Translations under genes and position numbers: made by a program
Notes under the pieces: model-generated
Database searches by the model: none
What the model saw: the letters and a program-made list of their open reading frames with translations, nothing else
What the model was told of the DNA's origin: nothing
Shown: positions 33,850-42,086 of the stretch, one piece after another
Layout: every line of letters begins with the position of its first letter
How positions within the stretch are numbered: the stretch's first letter is position 1
Assembly (NCBI RefSeq): GCF_023221595.1
Contig: NZ_CP096563.1
Coordinates: forward strand, 5,513,001-5,577,000
Origin: Rhodococcus qingshengii JCM 15477
Lineage (GTDB): Bacteria; Actinomycetota; Actinomycetes; Mycobacteriales; Mycobacteriaceae
Reading direction: 5' to 3'
DNA length: 64,000 bases

Positions 33850-34428
33850 GTGGCCAACCGCACCTATCTCTACTCGACCCCTGTTGCTCCGCATGAGAAT
33901 CCGGCTGCCGCTCGCGCCCGAGGTCTCACCGGTATCTCCGAGTGGTCGTACGCGATACCGCTGGTCCCGAGGATCCTTGTGTCCGTGAATCCCTTCGCCC
34001 ACCAGTCGGTCATCTGGGACGACACCCCAGACCTGATCGCGGTCACCGCGCACTGCGGTCCTGGTATCGCCCGGCTCGAAGACTTCCTCGGCCGAATCGA
34101 TCACCCCGAACTCGGCACGATGGCCGGCGATGCGCTGCGTTTCCTGCGCAGCCACACCGAACCCGACCACTACTTCGTCCTCGAGTGCGGCGAGATCTTC
34201 GACATGGACGACGAACCGTTCGCCGAACAGGGCGCGGCCCTGATGACCGGTCTGGCGGACATCGACGCCGAGATGGAGGCGGCTCTGGCCACACTCGCAC
34301 CCGCCAAGCCGCGCTTCTGGGAGCGGCTGTTCACGCCGACTCAGGAGAGCGTCGAGGAACCGCTACGCGAGCTCGGCCTCGGTTACTGGTCCGAGACCCT
34401 GTACTTCGATCTCGACGTCCCTCGATAG
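33850..34428 (+). CDS. Protein of unknown function
   Basis: 192 residues from a GTG at 33850, with an AAAGGA-type Shine-Dalgarno. The first part (NRTYLYSTPVAPHENPAAARARGLTGISEWSYAIPLVPRILVSVNPF) resembles proteins that bind small proteins or toxins, and the rest is acidic and helical (ALMTGLADIDAEMEAALATLAPAKPRFWERLF). I recognise no domain. Downstream of a TetR gene in the same direction, convergent with a sigma factor gene 7 bases away. Confidence 0.55.
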   Translation: MANRTYLYSTPVAPHENPAAARARGLTGISEWSYAIPLVPRILVSVNPFAHQSVIWDDTPDLIAVTAHCGPGIARLEDFLGRIDHPELGTMAGDALRFLRSHTEPDHYFVLECGEIFDMDDEPFAEQGAALMTGLADIDAEMEAALATLAPAKPRFWERLFTPTQESVEEPLRELGLGYWSETLYFDLDVPR

Positions 34429-34435
34429 GAGCCGA

Positions 34436-35677
34436 TCAATCGGAGATCTCACCCAACCGACGCTCCAGGTAGGCCCGCTCCGGTTCCGTACCAACGAGTT
34501 TCAGAGCTTGTCGGTACGCGGATGCCGCTGCGTCGGTGCGCCCCAACCGAGCAAGTAGTTCGGCTCGTGCAAGGTGATACGGATGGTAGTCGGCAAGTTT
34601 GGGCTCCGCTGCCAGTTCCTCCAGCGCAGTCAGCCCGACTTCCTCGCCGTCGCGCATCGCCAACGCTACTGCCCGATTGACGGCCACGACCGGCGACGGA
34701 GTCAGCGTGAGGAGCACTCCGTAGAGAGCGCAGATCTGTGGCCAGTCGGTGCTCTCCACATCGGCGGCCTCGTCGTGCAATGCGGCGATAGCGGCCTGCA
34801 CCCCGTACGGCCCCGGCGCTCCCCCGGTCAACGCGACTACGACGAGGTCGCTGCCTTCCTCGATCATCGGCTGGTCCCAGCACCCGCGATCCTGATCTTC
34901 GAGGAGGACGATCCCGCCGGCGGCGTCGGTACGGGCATCCCGACGCGCGTGGACGAGAAGCATCAATGCAAGCAACCCGGCGATCTCGCGCTCATCGGGA
35001 AGCAATGCGCGCAAGATCCTCGCCAGCCTGATCGCCTCCACCGCCAGGTCGACGCGTTGCAGATCCGGACCCGAACTCGCTGCGTACCCCTCGGTGAACA
35101 CCGAGTAGATCACCTGCAGAACACCGGGCAAACGTTCCGGGAGTTCTTCGGCGCTGGGAGTGCGGAAGGGAATCCGAGCCTGACGGATTTTCTTCTTCGC
35201 GCGCACGATCCGCTGCGCCATCGTCGCCGAAGGAACGAGGAAGGCCCGAGCGACTTCGGGCGTCGTCAACCCGCCGAGGCAACGCAAGGTGAGTGCGATT
35301 CGGTCGTCCTCGGCCAGCGCTGGGTGCGAGCAGGTGAAGAACAGCTGCAACCGCTCGTCGGGAAGTTCTCCGTCGACCGTGGGCGGCGCCGGGTCGGCAC
35401 GATCGGCGTCCACCTGCATCACCGCCAATCGCGCCGCATAGGCCTGATCACGACGAAGCCTGTCGACGGCTTTACGACGCGCCGTGGTCAGCAGCCAGGC
35501 GCCGGGTTTAGCCGGCACTCCGTCCACGGGCCAGTGCACCAACGCGGCCTCGACGGCTTCGGAGGTGACTTCCTCGGCCAGATCCAGATCACCGAAGCGG
35601 CGGACGAGCGAGGCCAAGAGTCGTCCGCGTTCCTCCCGGAACACTGACTCGATGGAGTTCTCGGCCTGCTCGTCCAC
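34436..35677 (-). CDS. ECF42-type RNA polymerase sigma factor with C-terminal extension
   Basis: 413 residues. N-terminal sigma region 2 (LLASLVRRFGDLDLAEEVTSEAVEAALVHWP; AWLLTTARRKAVDRLRRD) and region 4 (LTLRCLGGLTTPEVARAFLVPSATMAQRIVRAKKKIRQ) are followed by a 200-residue helical C-terminal extension (VVAVNRAVALAM and TPR-like repeats). This is the ECF42 pattern, where the extension replaces an anti-sigma factor. The adjacent YciI/DGPF gene, six bases upstream, is the usual partner. Start is GTG. Confidence 0.85.
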   Translation of the reverse strand: MDEQAENSIESVFREERGRLLASLVRRFGDLDLAEEVTSEAVEAALVHWPVDGVPAKPGAWLLTTARRKAVDRLRRDQAYAARLAVMQVDADRADPAPPTVDGELPDERLQLFFTCSHPALAEDDRIALTLRCLGGLTTPEVARAFLVPSATMAQRIVRAKKKIRQARIPFRTPSAEELPERLPGVLQVIYSVFTEGYAASSGPDLQRVDLAVEAIRLARILRALLPDEREIAGLLALMLLVHARRDARTDAAGGIVLLEDQDRGCWDQPMIEEGSDLVVVALTGGAPGPYGVQAAIAALHDEAADVESTDWPQICALYGVLLTLTPSPVVAVNRAVALAMRDGEEVGLTALEELAAEPKLADYHPYHLARAELLARLGRTDAAASAYRQALKLVGTEPERAYLERRLGEISD

Positions 35678-35683
35678 GGCGAA

Positions 35684-36028
35684 TCAGTCCCCGAACCCGG
35701 CCAGTGGACGCACCTCGACGCTGCCGCCGTCGCGCGCGCCGGGGCACCGCGCGGCCCAGGCCAGCGCCGCATCCAGATCAGGGACGTCGATGACGTCGTA
35801 GCCGCCGAGGATCTCACGGGTTTCAGCGAAGGGTCCGTCAGTGACGGTCTTTTCTCCGGACTGCGAGACCCGAACCGTCGTCGTAGTCGTCAGATCGGCG
35901 AGGGCATCGCCGGACACCCAGATGCCGGCATCCTTCATTTCCTTGTCGTATTGCTGCCAGTCCTCGAACGTGCACTGGGGTTCGGTGTCTCCGCCGGGTG
36001 CGGTGTAGATGAGCAACATGTACTTCAT
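35684..36028 (-). CDS. YciI/DGPF-domain protein (ECF42 partner)
   Basis: 114 residues with the DGPF motif (VTDGPFAETREILGGYDVIDVPDLDAALAWAARCPGA). A strong AAGGAGTCAGTC Shine-Dalgarno precedes the ATG. The protein family acts with ECF42 sigma factors in actinobacteria, possibly as sensor or target of regulation; its biochemistry is unclear. First gene of a two-gene unit with the sigma factor. The 140-base gap upstream should hold the promoter. Confidence 0.88.
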   Translation of the reverse strand: MKYMLLIYTAPGGDTEPQCTFEDWQQYDKEMKDAGIWVSGDALADLTTTTTVRVSQSGEKTVTDGPFAETREILGGYDVIDVPDLDAALAWAARCPGARDGGSVEVRPLAGFGD

Positions 36029-36168
36029 GACTGACTCCTTGGTCTGTTGTTTTTCTTGCGGCTTTCCTGCCTTACAACATGACGACGAACGGTTCTCCCC
36101 GGAATCGACAGGCGACTCGAAAAAACTTTCGGCGAGTTCGGCCGAGGCGCTGCCGTTAGGCTGAGTGT

Positions 36169-36645
36169 ATGACCGAACGCGACCGGGACGCCGCTGGGAA
36201 ACCCCTCAATTCGCGGCCCCGTGACGGACTCGGACGTCCACTGCCACGCGACGCAGCGGGCGGTGTCCCGCGCATTCCGGACGATGTACGCCTGCCACCA
36301 GACGAGTCGATCACCGAGGCGCAGCGCCTCCTCGACCACGGCATGCCTTTCCACGCACACGAGATTCTCGAAGGAACGTGGAAAAGCGCGCCGCCCGAGG
36401 AACGTGACCTGTGGCAGGGACTGGCTCAGTTGGCCGTCGGGCTCACCCATCTGCTTCGGGGCAACAACACCGGCGCCGTCTCACTCCTCGGCCAGGGTCA
36501 CGACCGCATCAGGCACTACGAGGTCGAGAGTCCGCACGGCCTCGATATCCCCGGTCTACTGACGTGGTCCGAACACCTGCTCGCCGAAATCGATCGCCCC
36601 GGCGATTTCCCCGCCCCTCCGATTCCGAGGTTGAGAATCCCCTGA
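36169..36645 (+). CDS. DUF309 family protein
   Basis: 158 residues. The DUF309 motif lies at about residues 60-100: GMPFHAHEILEGTWKSAPPEERDLWQGLAQLAVGLTHLLRGN, with conserved His, Glu and Trp. The family may bind metal or small ligands and is not characterised. The N-terminus is polar and basic. The stop overlaps the start of the LON-domain gene (TGATG). Confidence 0.82.
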   Translation: MTERDRDAAGKPLNSRPRDGLGRPLPRDAAGGVPRIPDDVRLPPDESITEAQRLLDHGMPFHAHEILEGTWKSAPPEERDLWQGLAQLAVGLTHLLRGNNTGAVSLLGQGHDRIRHYEVESPHGLDIPGLLTWSEHLLAEIDRPGDFPAPPIPRLRIP

Positions 36646-37283
36646 TGCCCATCTTCCCCATGTTTCCGCTCGGCTCCGCTTTGCTACCGGGTGAGGTGTT
36701 GCCCCTGAACATCTTCGAACCTCGGTATCGCGCACTGGTCGAGAACGTTCTCGAAGCTGCCGACGGCCCACTGTTCGGAGTCGTGCTCATCGCTCGTGGC
36801 CACGAGGTCGGTGGCGGCGAATCACGTCACGACGTCGGCACTCTGGCTCGGATCGAGTCTCATGTCGCCATGGGTGCCGGGCGGTATCAGTTGTATTGCC
36901 GGACCGAAGACCGCATCCGGGTCAATCGATGGCTGCCGGACGATCCCTACCCACTTGCCGAGGTCGAATTGTGGCCTGACGAGAACAACGGAACACCAGT
37001 CACTGCTTACGAATACGACTCGCTCCTCGAGCGCATCGAGTTCATGTACGGAATGTTGGGAAAGCTCGCACTTCGGGCCGGCGAACAGACTCCGCGAATG
37101 CCCGTCCCACCGGATCCCTTGGATCCGCTGGGTTCTCGGCTGTATGCCCTCGCCAGGAGCATTCCGATGGGTGACGCCGATCGCCTGGCGATTTTGACCG
37201 CGCCAGGCGCCGACGAACGTATTCGCGCACTCTCGGAGGCAGTCGAGAACACCATCGAGGTCGCGCAGTTCAATCTCCTCTGA
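36645..37283 (+). CDS. LON substrate-binding-domain protein
   Basis: 212 residues. It has the N-terminal domain of Lon protease (FPMFPLGSALLPGEVLPLNIFEPRYRALVENVLE, and GVVLIARGHEVGGG) without ATPase or peptidase domains. Small proteins of this type bind partners rather than degrade them. The ATG overlaps the DUF309 stop, so the two are made together. It converges with the SDR gene, 6 bases away. Confidence 0.85.
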   Translation: MPIFPMFPLGSALLPGEVLPLNIFEPRYRALVENVLEAADGPLFGVVLIARGHEVGGGESRHDVGTLARIESHVAMGAGRYQLYCRTEDRIRVNRWLPDDPYPLAEVELWPDENNGTPVTAYEYDSLLERIEFMYGMLGKLALRAGEQTPRMPVPPDPLDPLGSRLYALARSIPMGDADRLAILTAPGADERIRALSEAVENTIEVAQFNLL

Positions 37284-37289
37284 GCGCAA

Positions 37290-38105
37290 CTACGCCATCG
37301 TCTGACCCATGTCGATGACGATCTTCGTCCCGGTGACCGCGCGGGAGAGGTCCGTCGCGAGGTAGACGACGGCGTTGGAGATGTCCTCGACGGTGGTGCG
37401 CGGGACGGACGTGAGCGGCCACTTGTACGAGTTCATGTACTCCGGATGAGTAGTGAGTACCTTACCGACGTTGGGATCGTTGCCCATCTCGGTCTCCACC
37501 GCGCCAGGGTGGATGGTGTTGACTCGAATGTCGAAGCTTCCCAATTCCGTTGCAGCAGTGCGAGCCAAACCCACGAGGCCGTGCTTGGCCGCCGAGTAGT
37601 GCGCGCAGCCGGGCGCTTCGGCGACGCCGGCAGCACTGCTCACAATCACGATGGAACCACCGTTGCCGGCTTCGATCATTGCAGGAACCGCAGCTGTCAT
37701 CGTGCGCCAGACACCATTGAGATTGATGTCCACCAGCGTCGACCACTGCTCTTCAGGCATCTCCCAGAAGCGGTTCCACGTAGCGATGCCCGCATTGGCA
37801 ATCACGACGTCGAGGCGACCGAACTTGTCGACGCCCGACGCCACCGCCGCACGCAGTGCCTCGAGGTCACGGACGTCCGCTACAGCGGTGACGATCTCGC
37901 GCCCCTCCGCTCGCACGAGACGAGCCGTTTCTTCGAGGTCGGCTTCAGTCGCGGCCGCGTAACCCACGTCTTCGGACACCGACGCGCACACGTCGACAGC
38001 GATGACGTCTGCACCTTCCTGCGCGAGTCGAATCGCGTGATTGCGTCCCTGACCCCGCGCTGCACCGGTGATGAAAACGACCTTGCCTGCCAACAGTTGT
38101 GTCAT
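37290..38105 (-). CDS. Mycofactocin-coupled SDR oxidoreductase
   Basis: 271 residues. GKVVFITGAARGQGRNHAIRLAQEGADVIAVDV at the start and the insert EADLEETARLVRAEGREIVTAVADVRD match the mycofactocin-dependent SDR subfamily (TIGR03971), which bind NAD tightly and regenerate it through mycofactocin. The active site is SSAAG with YSAAK. It lies 58 bases downstream of lutC in the same direction, so it may oxidise a hydroxy acid or alcohol alongside lactate use. Substrate unknown. Start ATG at 38105. Confidence 0.85.
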   Translation of the reverse strand: MTQLLAGKVVFITGAARGQGRNHAIRLAQEGADVIAVDVCASVSEDVGYAAATEADLEETARLVRAEGREIVTAVADVRDLEALRAAVASGVDKFGRLDVVIANAGIATWNRFWEMPEEQWSTLVDINLNGVWRTMTAAVPAMIEAGNGGSIVIVSSAAGVAEAPGCAHYSAAKHGLVGLARTAATELGSFDIRVNTIHPGAVETEMGNDPNVGKVLTTHPEYMNSYKWPLTSVPRTTVEDISNAVVYLATDLSRAVTGTKIVIDMGQTMA

Positions 38106-38163
38106 GGCCGGGACGTTAGACGCTGATGTGGCCCGCTGCCTCCGAGTTCCCGCTCGACGGGAA

Positions 38164-38790
38164 TCAACCGTCGACGATGACGACGTGAAGATTCCTCGGA
38201 CCATGGACACCTTCGACGCGCTCGAGTTCGATGTCGGAGGTCGCCGACGGGCCGCTGATCATGGTGGTGGGGCGCTCCGGTGTCAGCTTCGCAATCGCCT
38301 CCGGCACTCCCACTTCCACACTGCTGCGATACACGACGCAGATGTGTGTGTCCGGTACCAGTGTCAACGCACGGCGTCCCTGTGATGGACCGGCGTCGAG
38401 GAAGATGGTGCCGGTTTCGGCGCACGATACCTTCGAGCCGGTGACAACGGCGTCGAGGTTCTCGAGTTCAGGAGCCGGTACGTCCGGGCTGTCCACCACC
38501 AGCGTTCCGTCGAATCCGGCTACCCATGATCGGTCGAGGCCGGCGGGGATCCCCAGAGTGTGTAGTCCGTGCTCTCTCAGTATTCCGGCGACGGCCTCGG
38601 CGATTTCTGTTGCAGCGCAATGGTGAACGTGCGCCTTGTAGTCCACCAGACGGTCGACGAACAAATCGATGAGTTCCTCGTCGGACATGGTTCTGCCAGT
38701 CCGGTAGTTTCGCGGTATCTCGCCTTCGCGGGCGGCCGCCAAGGTGATGGCATCACGAATGCGTCCGAGCACCACGTCACGTGAATTCAT
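38164..38790 (-). CDS. lutC: Lactate utilization protein C
   Basis: 208 residues of the LutC/YkgG family, lacking iron-sulfur motifs. The conserved stretches are DAVVTGSKVSCAETGTIFLDAGPSQGRRALTLVPDTHICVV. With LutA and LutB it oxidises L-lactate to pyruvate. Its start overlaps the lutB stop by 4 bases. Third gene of lutABC transcribed together. Confidence 0.88.
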   Translation of the reverse strand: MNSRDVVLGRIRDAITLAAAREGEIPRNYRTGRTMSDEELIDLFVDRLVDYKAHVHHCAATEIAEAVAGILREHGLHTLGIPAGLDRSWVAGFDGTLVVDSPDVPAPELENLDAVVTGSKVSCAETGTIFLDAGPSQGRRALTLVPDTHICVVYRSSVEVGVPEAIAKLTPERPTTMISGPSATSDIELERVEGVHGPRNLHVVIVDG

Positions 38791-40307
38791 CTGTCCGCCT
38801 TCCCGTCACGACGAGCCTCGTCCAATGCCGCGCGGCCTTCGTCGGAGTCCCACCAGGATCGGAAGGTCTGCTTGGGCGGTGCGGGAATGTCTCTGGCAGC
38901 TGTCCAACCGTTCAATGGAGGTGGCAACGTAGAGATCTTCCCTTTCCTGCCGGCCACGACGCGTCCGAGCCCGGCAGCTTTCTGAGCCAACGTCCACCGG
39001 CCCTCGGTCGACATCGCCAGAGAGGCGGCTTTCATCGCCAAAGACTCTGCTGTGACACCGGATTGCGCGACCTTCTGGTGCCGCAATTCGACGAGCAGCG
39101 AGGGTATGTCGATCTTGACCGGGCAGGCGTCGAAGCACGCACCGCACAGACTCGAGGCAAAGGGAAGCGTCGAGTTGGGATCGTCTTTGCCATGCATGCC
39201 CGCGAGCTGCGGAGTCAGCACCGCGCCGATCGGTCCCGGATAGGTCGATCCGTAGGCGTGACCGCCGGTGCGCTCGTAGACCGGGCACACGTTCAGACAC
39301 GCCGAGCACCGTATGCAGCTCAGGGCTTCCCTCCCGATCTTGTCGGCAAGCGCGGCAGTCCGACCGTTGTCGAGGAGGACCAGGTGGAACTCCTGTGGAC
39401 CGTCGTCGGGCGTGACGCCGGTCCACATGGAGGTGTACGGGTTCATCCGCTCCCCCGTCGAGGACCGCGGCAGCAGTTGCAGGAAGACCTCCAGATCCTG
39501 ATACGTCGGCAGAATCTTCTCGATGCCCATAACGGTGATCAGTGTTTTCGGCAGCGTCAGGCACATTCGCCCGTTGCCCTCCGACTCCACGACGGTCAGA
39601 GTGCCCGTGTCCGCGATGCCGAAATTGGCGCCGGAGACGGCGACCGGCGTCGTCATGAACTTGTGGCGTAAGAACTTTCGTGCAGCTGCGGCAAGTTCGG
39701 CCGGGTTCTCCCCGAGGTTCGGATCGACATCTGGCATCTCACGAAGGAATATCTCCCGAATCTCGGACCTGTTGCGATGGATCGCGGGAACCAGGATGTG
39801 CGACGGTTTGTCATGGCCGAGTTGGACGATCAATTCCGCGAGATCGGTCTCGTAGGCGGTGATTCCGTGGGCTTCGAGATGCTCGTTGAGACCGATCTCC
39901 TGCGTGGCCATCGACTTGACCTTGATGACCTCGTCGGAGCCGGTGGCTTTGACAAGTTCGGTCACAATGGCGTTGGCCTCGTTGGCATCTGCCGCCCAAT
40001 GCACCTGCCCACCGCGCGCGATGACTGCAGCTTCGAACTGTTCGAGCAGTTCCGGCAACCGCGCCATGACGTCGGCCTTGATCGCCGAACCCGCATCACG
40101 CAGGTCTTCCCAATCGGGAAGCTCTCCAGTCACGTTGATGCGCTTGGCACGGATGGTGTGCGTCGCCTTGCCGATATTGCGTCGCAGTTGCGCGTTGGCC
40201 AGCTCGTGATGTGCTGCGACGGGGAATTTCTCAGTACCTCGCAGGAACCCTGCACCCTCGGGCGACCTCGGCGGGAAGCTGGGCAGACCCAGCGTCACAG
40301 CGCTCAT
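38787..40307 (-). CDS. lutB: Lactate utilization iron-sulfur protein B
   Basis: 506 residues. Contains two 4Fe-4S motifs: CIRCSACLNVCP and CGACFDACP, in the C-terminal third, and the LutB-type core SGANFGIADTGTLTVVESEGNGRM. The protein transfers electrons in L-lactate oxidation with LutA and LutC. The ATG overlaps the lutA stop by 4 bases. The C-terminal tail FRSWWDSDEGRAALDEARRDGKADR is polar. Confidence 0.9.
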   Translation of the reverse strand: MSAVTLGLPSFPPRSPEGAGFLRGTEKFPVAAHHELANAQLRRNIGKATHTIRAKRINVTGELPDWEDLRDAGSAIKADVMARLPELLEQFEAAVIARGGQVHWAADANEANAIVTELVKATGSDEVIKVKSMATQEIGLNEHLEAHGITAYETDLAELIVQLGHDKPSHILVPAIHRNRSEIREIFLREMPDVDPNLGENPAELAAAARKFLRHKFMTTPVAVSGANFGIADTGTLTVVESEGNGRMCLTLPKTLITVMGIEKILPTYQDLEVFLQLLPRSSTGERMNPYTSMWTGVTPDDGPQEFHLVLLDNGRTAALADKIGREALSCIRCSACLNVCPVYERTGGHAYGSTYPGPIGAVLTPQLAGMHGKDDPNSTLPFASSLCGACFDACPVKIDIPSLLVELRHQKVAQSGVTAESLAMKAASLAMSTEGRWTLAQKAAGLGRVVAGRKGKISTLPPPLNGWTAARDIPAPPKQTFRSWWDSDEGRAALDEARRDGKADR

Positions 40308-41053
40308 GCGCGCACCCGGCTTTCCACCGACGCCAGAATCTCCGCGAGGTGAATAGTCTTGGCGCCCATCTGCAGTCGTGACATACCGCCGCCGATGTGC
40401 ATGAGGCAGGACGAGTCTCCGGCGCTGCAGAATTCGGCGCCGGTGTCCGCAACGTGGCGAATCTTGTCCGCCAGCATGGCCGTCGAAGTCTCCGCATTCT
40501 TGATGGCGAAGGTGCCGCCGAATCCACAGCAGGAATCTGCTTCGGGGAGTTCGACCAGATCGATGTCGCGGACGTTGCGCAGCAACTGAAGTGGCTTGTC
40601 CCCTACCCTCAGCATCCGCAGTGAGTGACAGGTCGGGTGATAGGTGACCCGGTGCGGGAAGTACGCGCCCACATCGGTGACCCCGAGAACGTCCACGAGG
40701 AATTCGGAGAGCTCGTACGTCTTTGCCTTCACGGTCTGCACCTGTCCACACAGCGACGCGGTGCCGTAGCGCTCGGCGACGATCTCGTGTTGATGACGGA
40801 CCGAGCCGACGCACGACCCCGATGGTGCGACAACCGCGTCGATCGACGCATCACCGAAGGTGTCGGCGTAGTTCGCGACCAGCGGTAGTGCGCCCGGCTG
40901 ATAGCCGGTATTGACGTGCATCTGCCCGCAGCAGGTCTGCCCGGACGGAAACACGACGTCGTGCCCGAGACGGGTGAGCAGGAGGGCGGTGGCCTTGACG
41001 GCGTCGGGAAACATCGTGTCCCCGATGCAGGTGGCGAACAGCGCTACTCGCAT
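40304..41053 (-). CDS. lutA: Lactate utilization iron-sulfur protein A
   Basis: 249 residues with two CCG domains: GQTCCGQMH and DSCCGFGG, plus CHPTCH-like PTCHSL. LutA is the heterodisulfide-reductase-like subunit of the lutABC oxidase of L-lactate. The ATG at 41053 leaves the upstream operator free. First gene of the operon and divergent from a GntR regulator. Confidence 0.9.
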   Translation of the reverse strand: MRVALFATCIGDTMFPDAVKATALLLTRLGHDVVFPSGQTCCGQMHVNTGYQPGALPLVANYADTFGDASIDAVVAPSGSCVGSVRHQHEIVAERYGTASLCGQVQTVKAKTYELSEFLVDVLGVTDVGAYFPHRVTYHPTCHSLRMLRVGDKPLQLLRNVRDIDLVELPEADSCCGFGGTFAIKNAETSTAMLADKIRHVADTGAEFCSAGDSSCLMHIGGGMSRLQMGAKTIHLAEILASVESRVRA

Positions 41054-41075
41054 GTGGTTCCCCGCAATCTGTCGG

Positions 41076-41090
41076 TGTGGTCTGACCACA
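41076..41090. promoter_or_regulatory. LldR-type GntR operator
   Basis: TGTGGTC-T-GACCACA is a perfect 7-1-7 palindrome containing TGGTCTGACCA, the known consensus of LldR/FadR-subfamily GntR regulators. It lies 23 bases before lutA and 62 before the GntR start, within the divergent gap. Confidence 0.85.
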
Positions 41091-41151
41091 GTAATACATC
41101 CCTGTACAGGCCACCCCATAAACGGCGTCCACCCGGTTATGCTCTTGCCTC

Positions 41152-41862
41152 ATGCCGACCGAGCCGAGCCCGCGAGCGTGGGAACAAGTACTGAGCCACC
41201 TCGAACGTCGGCTCGTTTCAGGCGAGGTGTCTCCTGGCCAGCGCCTGCCGGGAGAGAGAATTCTGGCAGCAGAGTTGGGCGTCGGACGGTCATCGGTCCG
41301 AGAAGCGTTGCGGGTCATGGAAGCACTCGGCCTCCTCAAGGCGCAGACTGGCTCCGGCCCGACGTCCGGCGCGATGATCGTAGCCAAACCGACCGGCGGT
41401 ATGACCATGCTGATGCGGATGCAGGTTGCAGCACAAGGCTTTCCGGTCTCGGATGTGGTGAAGACACGACTCGTTCTCGAATCCGAGGTGATGCAATCCC
41501 TGGCATCGCGGACTCCGACGCCCGACCTCCGCGCGGCCGTCGAACTGCTCGACTCGATGGAGGACGCAGCTCTCTCGGCCGAGGAATTCTTGCTACTCGA
41601 CGCACAGTTCCACGTGGCGCTCGCCGACGCGGCGGGCAATCAGGTGATCGCAGCCATGATGACCGGCCTGCGCGAGTCCATCGAGGCCTACGTTCTCGCG
41701 GGCGTCCAGATCGACAGCTGGCCGAGCACCTGCATGCGACTGCGTGACGAACACCGAGGATTGGTGGATGCGGTCAACGCGGGTGACGGCGAACTCGCAC
41801 GTCAGCGCATAGTCGGACACATCCGCGGTTACTACTCGGAAAGCGCGCACTCCAGCCGGTGA
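41152..41862 (+). CDS. GntR (FadR-subfamily) regulator of lutABC
   Basis: 236 residues. The winged helix is at LERRLVSGEVSPGQRLPGERILAAELGVGRSSVREALRVMEALGLL (about residues 18-62). The FCD ligand domain has metal-binding residues in LLLDAQFHVALADAAGN and RDEHRGLVDAVNAGD. It is divergent from lutABC, and the TGGTCTGACCA palindrome sits between them, so it likely represses lutABC without L-lactate, like LldR. ATG at 41152. Confidence 0.88.
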   Translation: MPTEPSPRAWEQVLSHLERRLVSGEVSPGQRLPGERILAAELGVGRSSVREALRVMEALGLLKAQTGSGPTSGAMIVAKPTGGMTMLMRMQVAAQGFPVSDVVKTRLVLESEVMQSLASRTPTPDLRAAVELLDSMEDAALSAEEFLLLDAQFHVALADAAGNQVIAAMMTGLRESIEAYVLAGVQIDSWPSTCMRLRDEHRGLVDAVNAGDGELARQRIVGHIRGYYSESAHSSR

Positions 41863-41915
41863 CAGGGGGTGGTAATTGCGCCTCCAGAAGTCGTGTACTG
41901 TTGGTTTCACACCGA

Positions 41916-41989
41916 CGCGGGGTGGAGCAGCTCGGTAGCTCGCTGGGCTCATAACCCAGAGGTCGCAGGTTCAAATCCTGTCCCCGCTA
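41916..41989 (+). tRNA. Initiator tRNA-Met (anticodon CAT)
   Basis: Full cloverleaf of 74 bases without an encoded CCA. The acceptor arms are CGCGGGG and CCCCGCT, so position 1 C faces position 72 U, the mismatch used by initiator tRNAs. The anticodon arm is TGGGCTCATAACCCA with three G-C pairs (GGG/CCC) next to the loop, another initiator mark. The T arm GCAGG-TTCAAAT-CCTGT is normal. It lies between the GntR gene and a terminator. Confidence 0.92.
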
Positions 41990-41998
41990 CAAAGAAGA

Positions 41999-42034
41999 GG
42001 CCCGTAGGTTGCGAAAGCGACCTACGGGCCTTTT
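41999..42034 (+). terminator. Terminator of the initiator tRNA
   Basis: Stem GGCCCGTAGGT / ACCTACGGGCC with a TGCGAAAGCG loop, followed by TTTT, ten bases after the tRNA end. A classic Rho-independent hairpin. Confidence 0.9.
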
Positions 42035-42081
42035 GCTGTGCGCCTTTATTAACCGCCGGGGGTTAATAAAGGCGCACAGCA
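42034..42081. repeat. 48-base perfect inverted repeat (21-base arms)
   Basis: Arms at 42034-42054 and 42061-42081 are perfectly complementary with a 6-base spacer (GCCGGG). It fills the gap between the tRNA terminator and the TenA-like gene. It may be a second, bidirectional terminator, as it stands between convergent transcripts, but its T-run is weak. Longer and more perfect than ordinary terminators in the window. Confidence 0.8.
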
Positions 42082-42086
42082 GTACC

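Noticed and set aside
41916..42081. Possible genomic-island attachment site at the tRNA
   Set aside because: No integrase, no duplicated tRNA 3' end and no foreign-looking composition nearby; the repeat after it is an inverted one.
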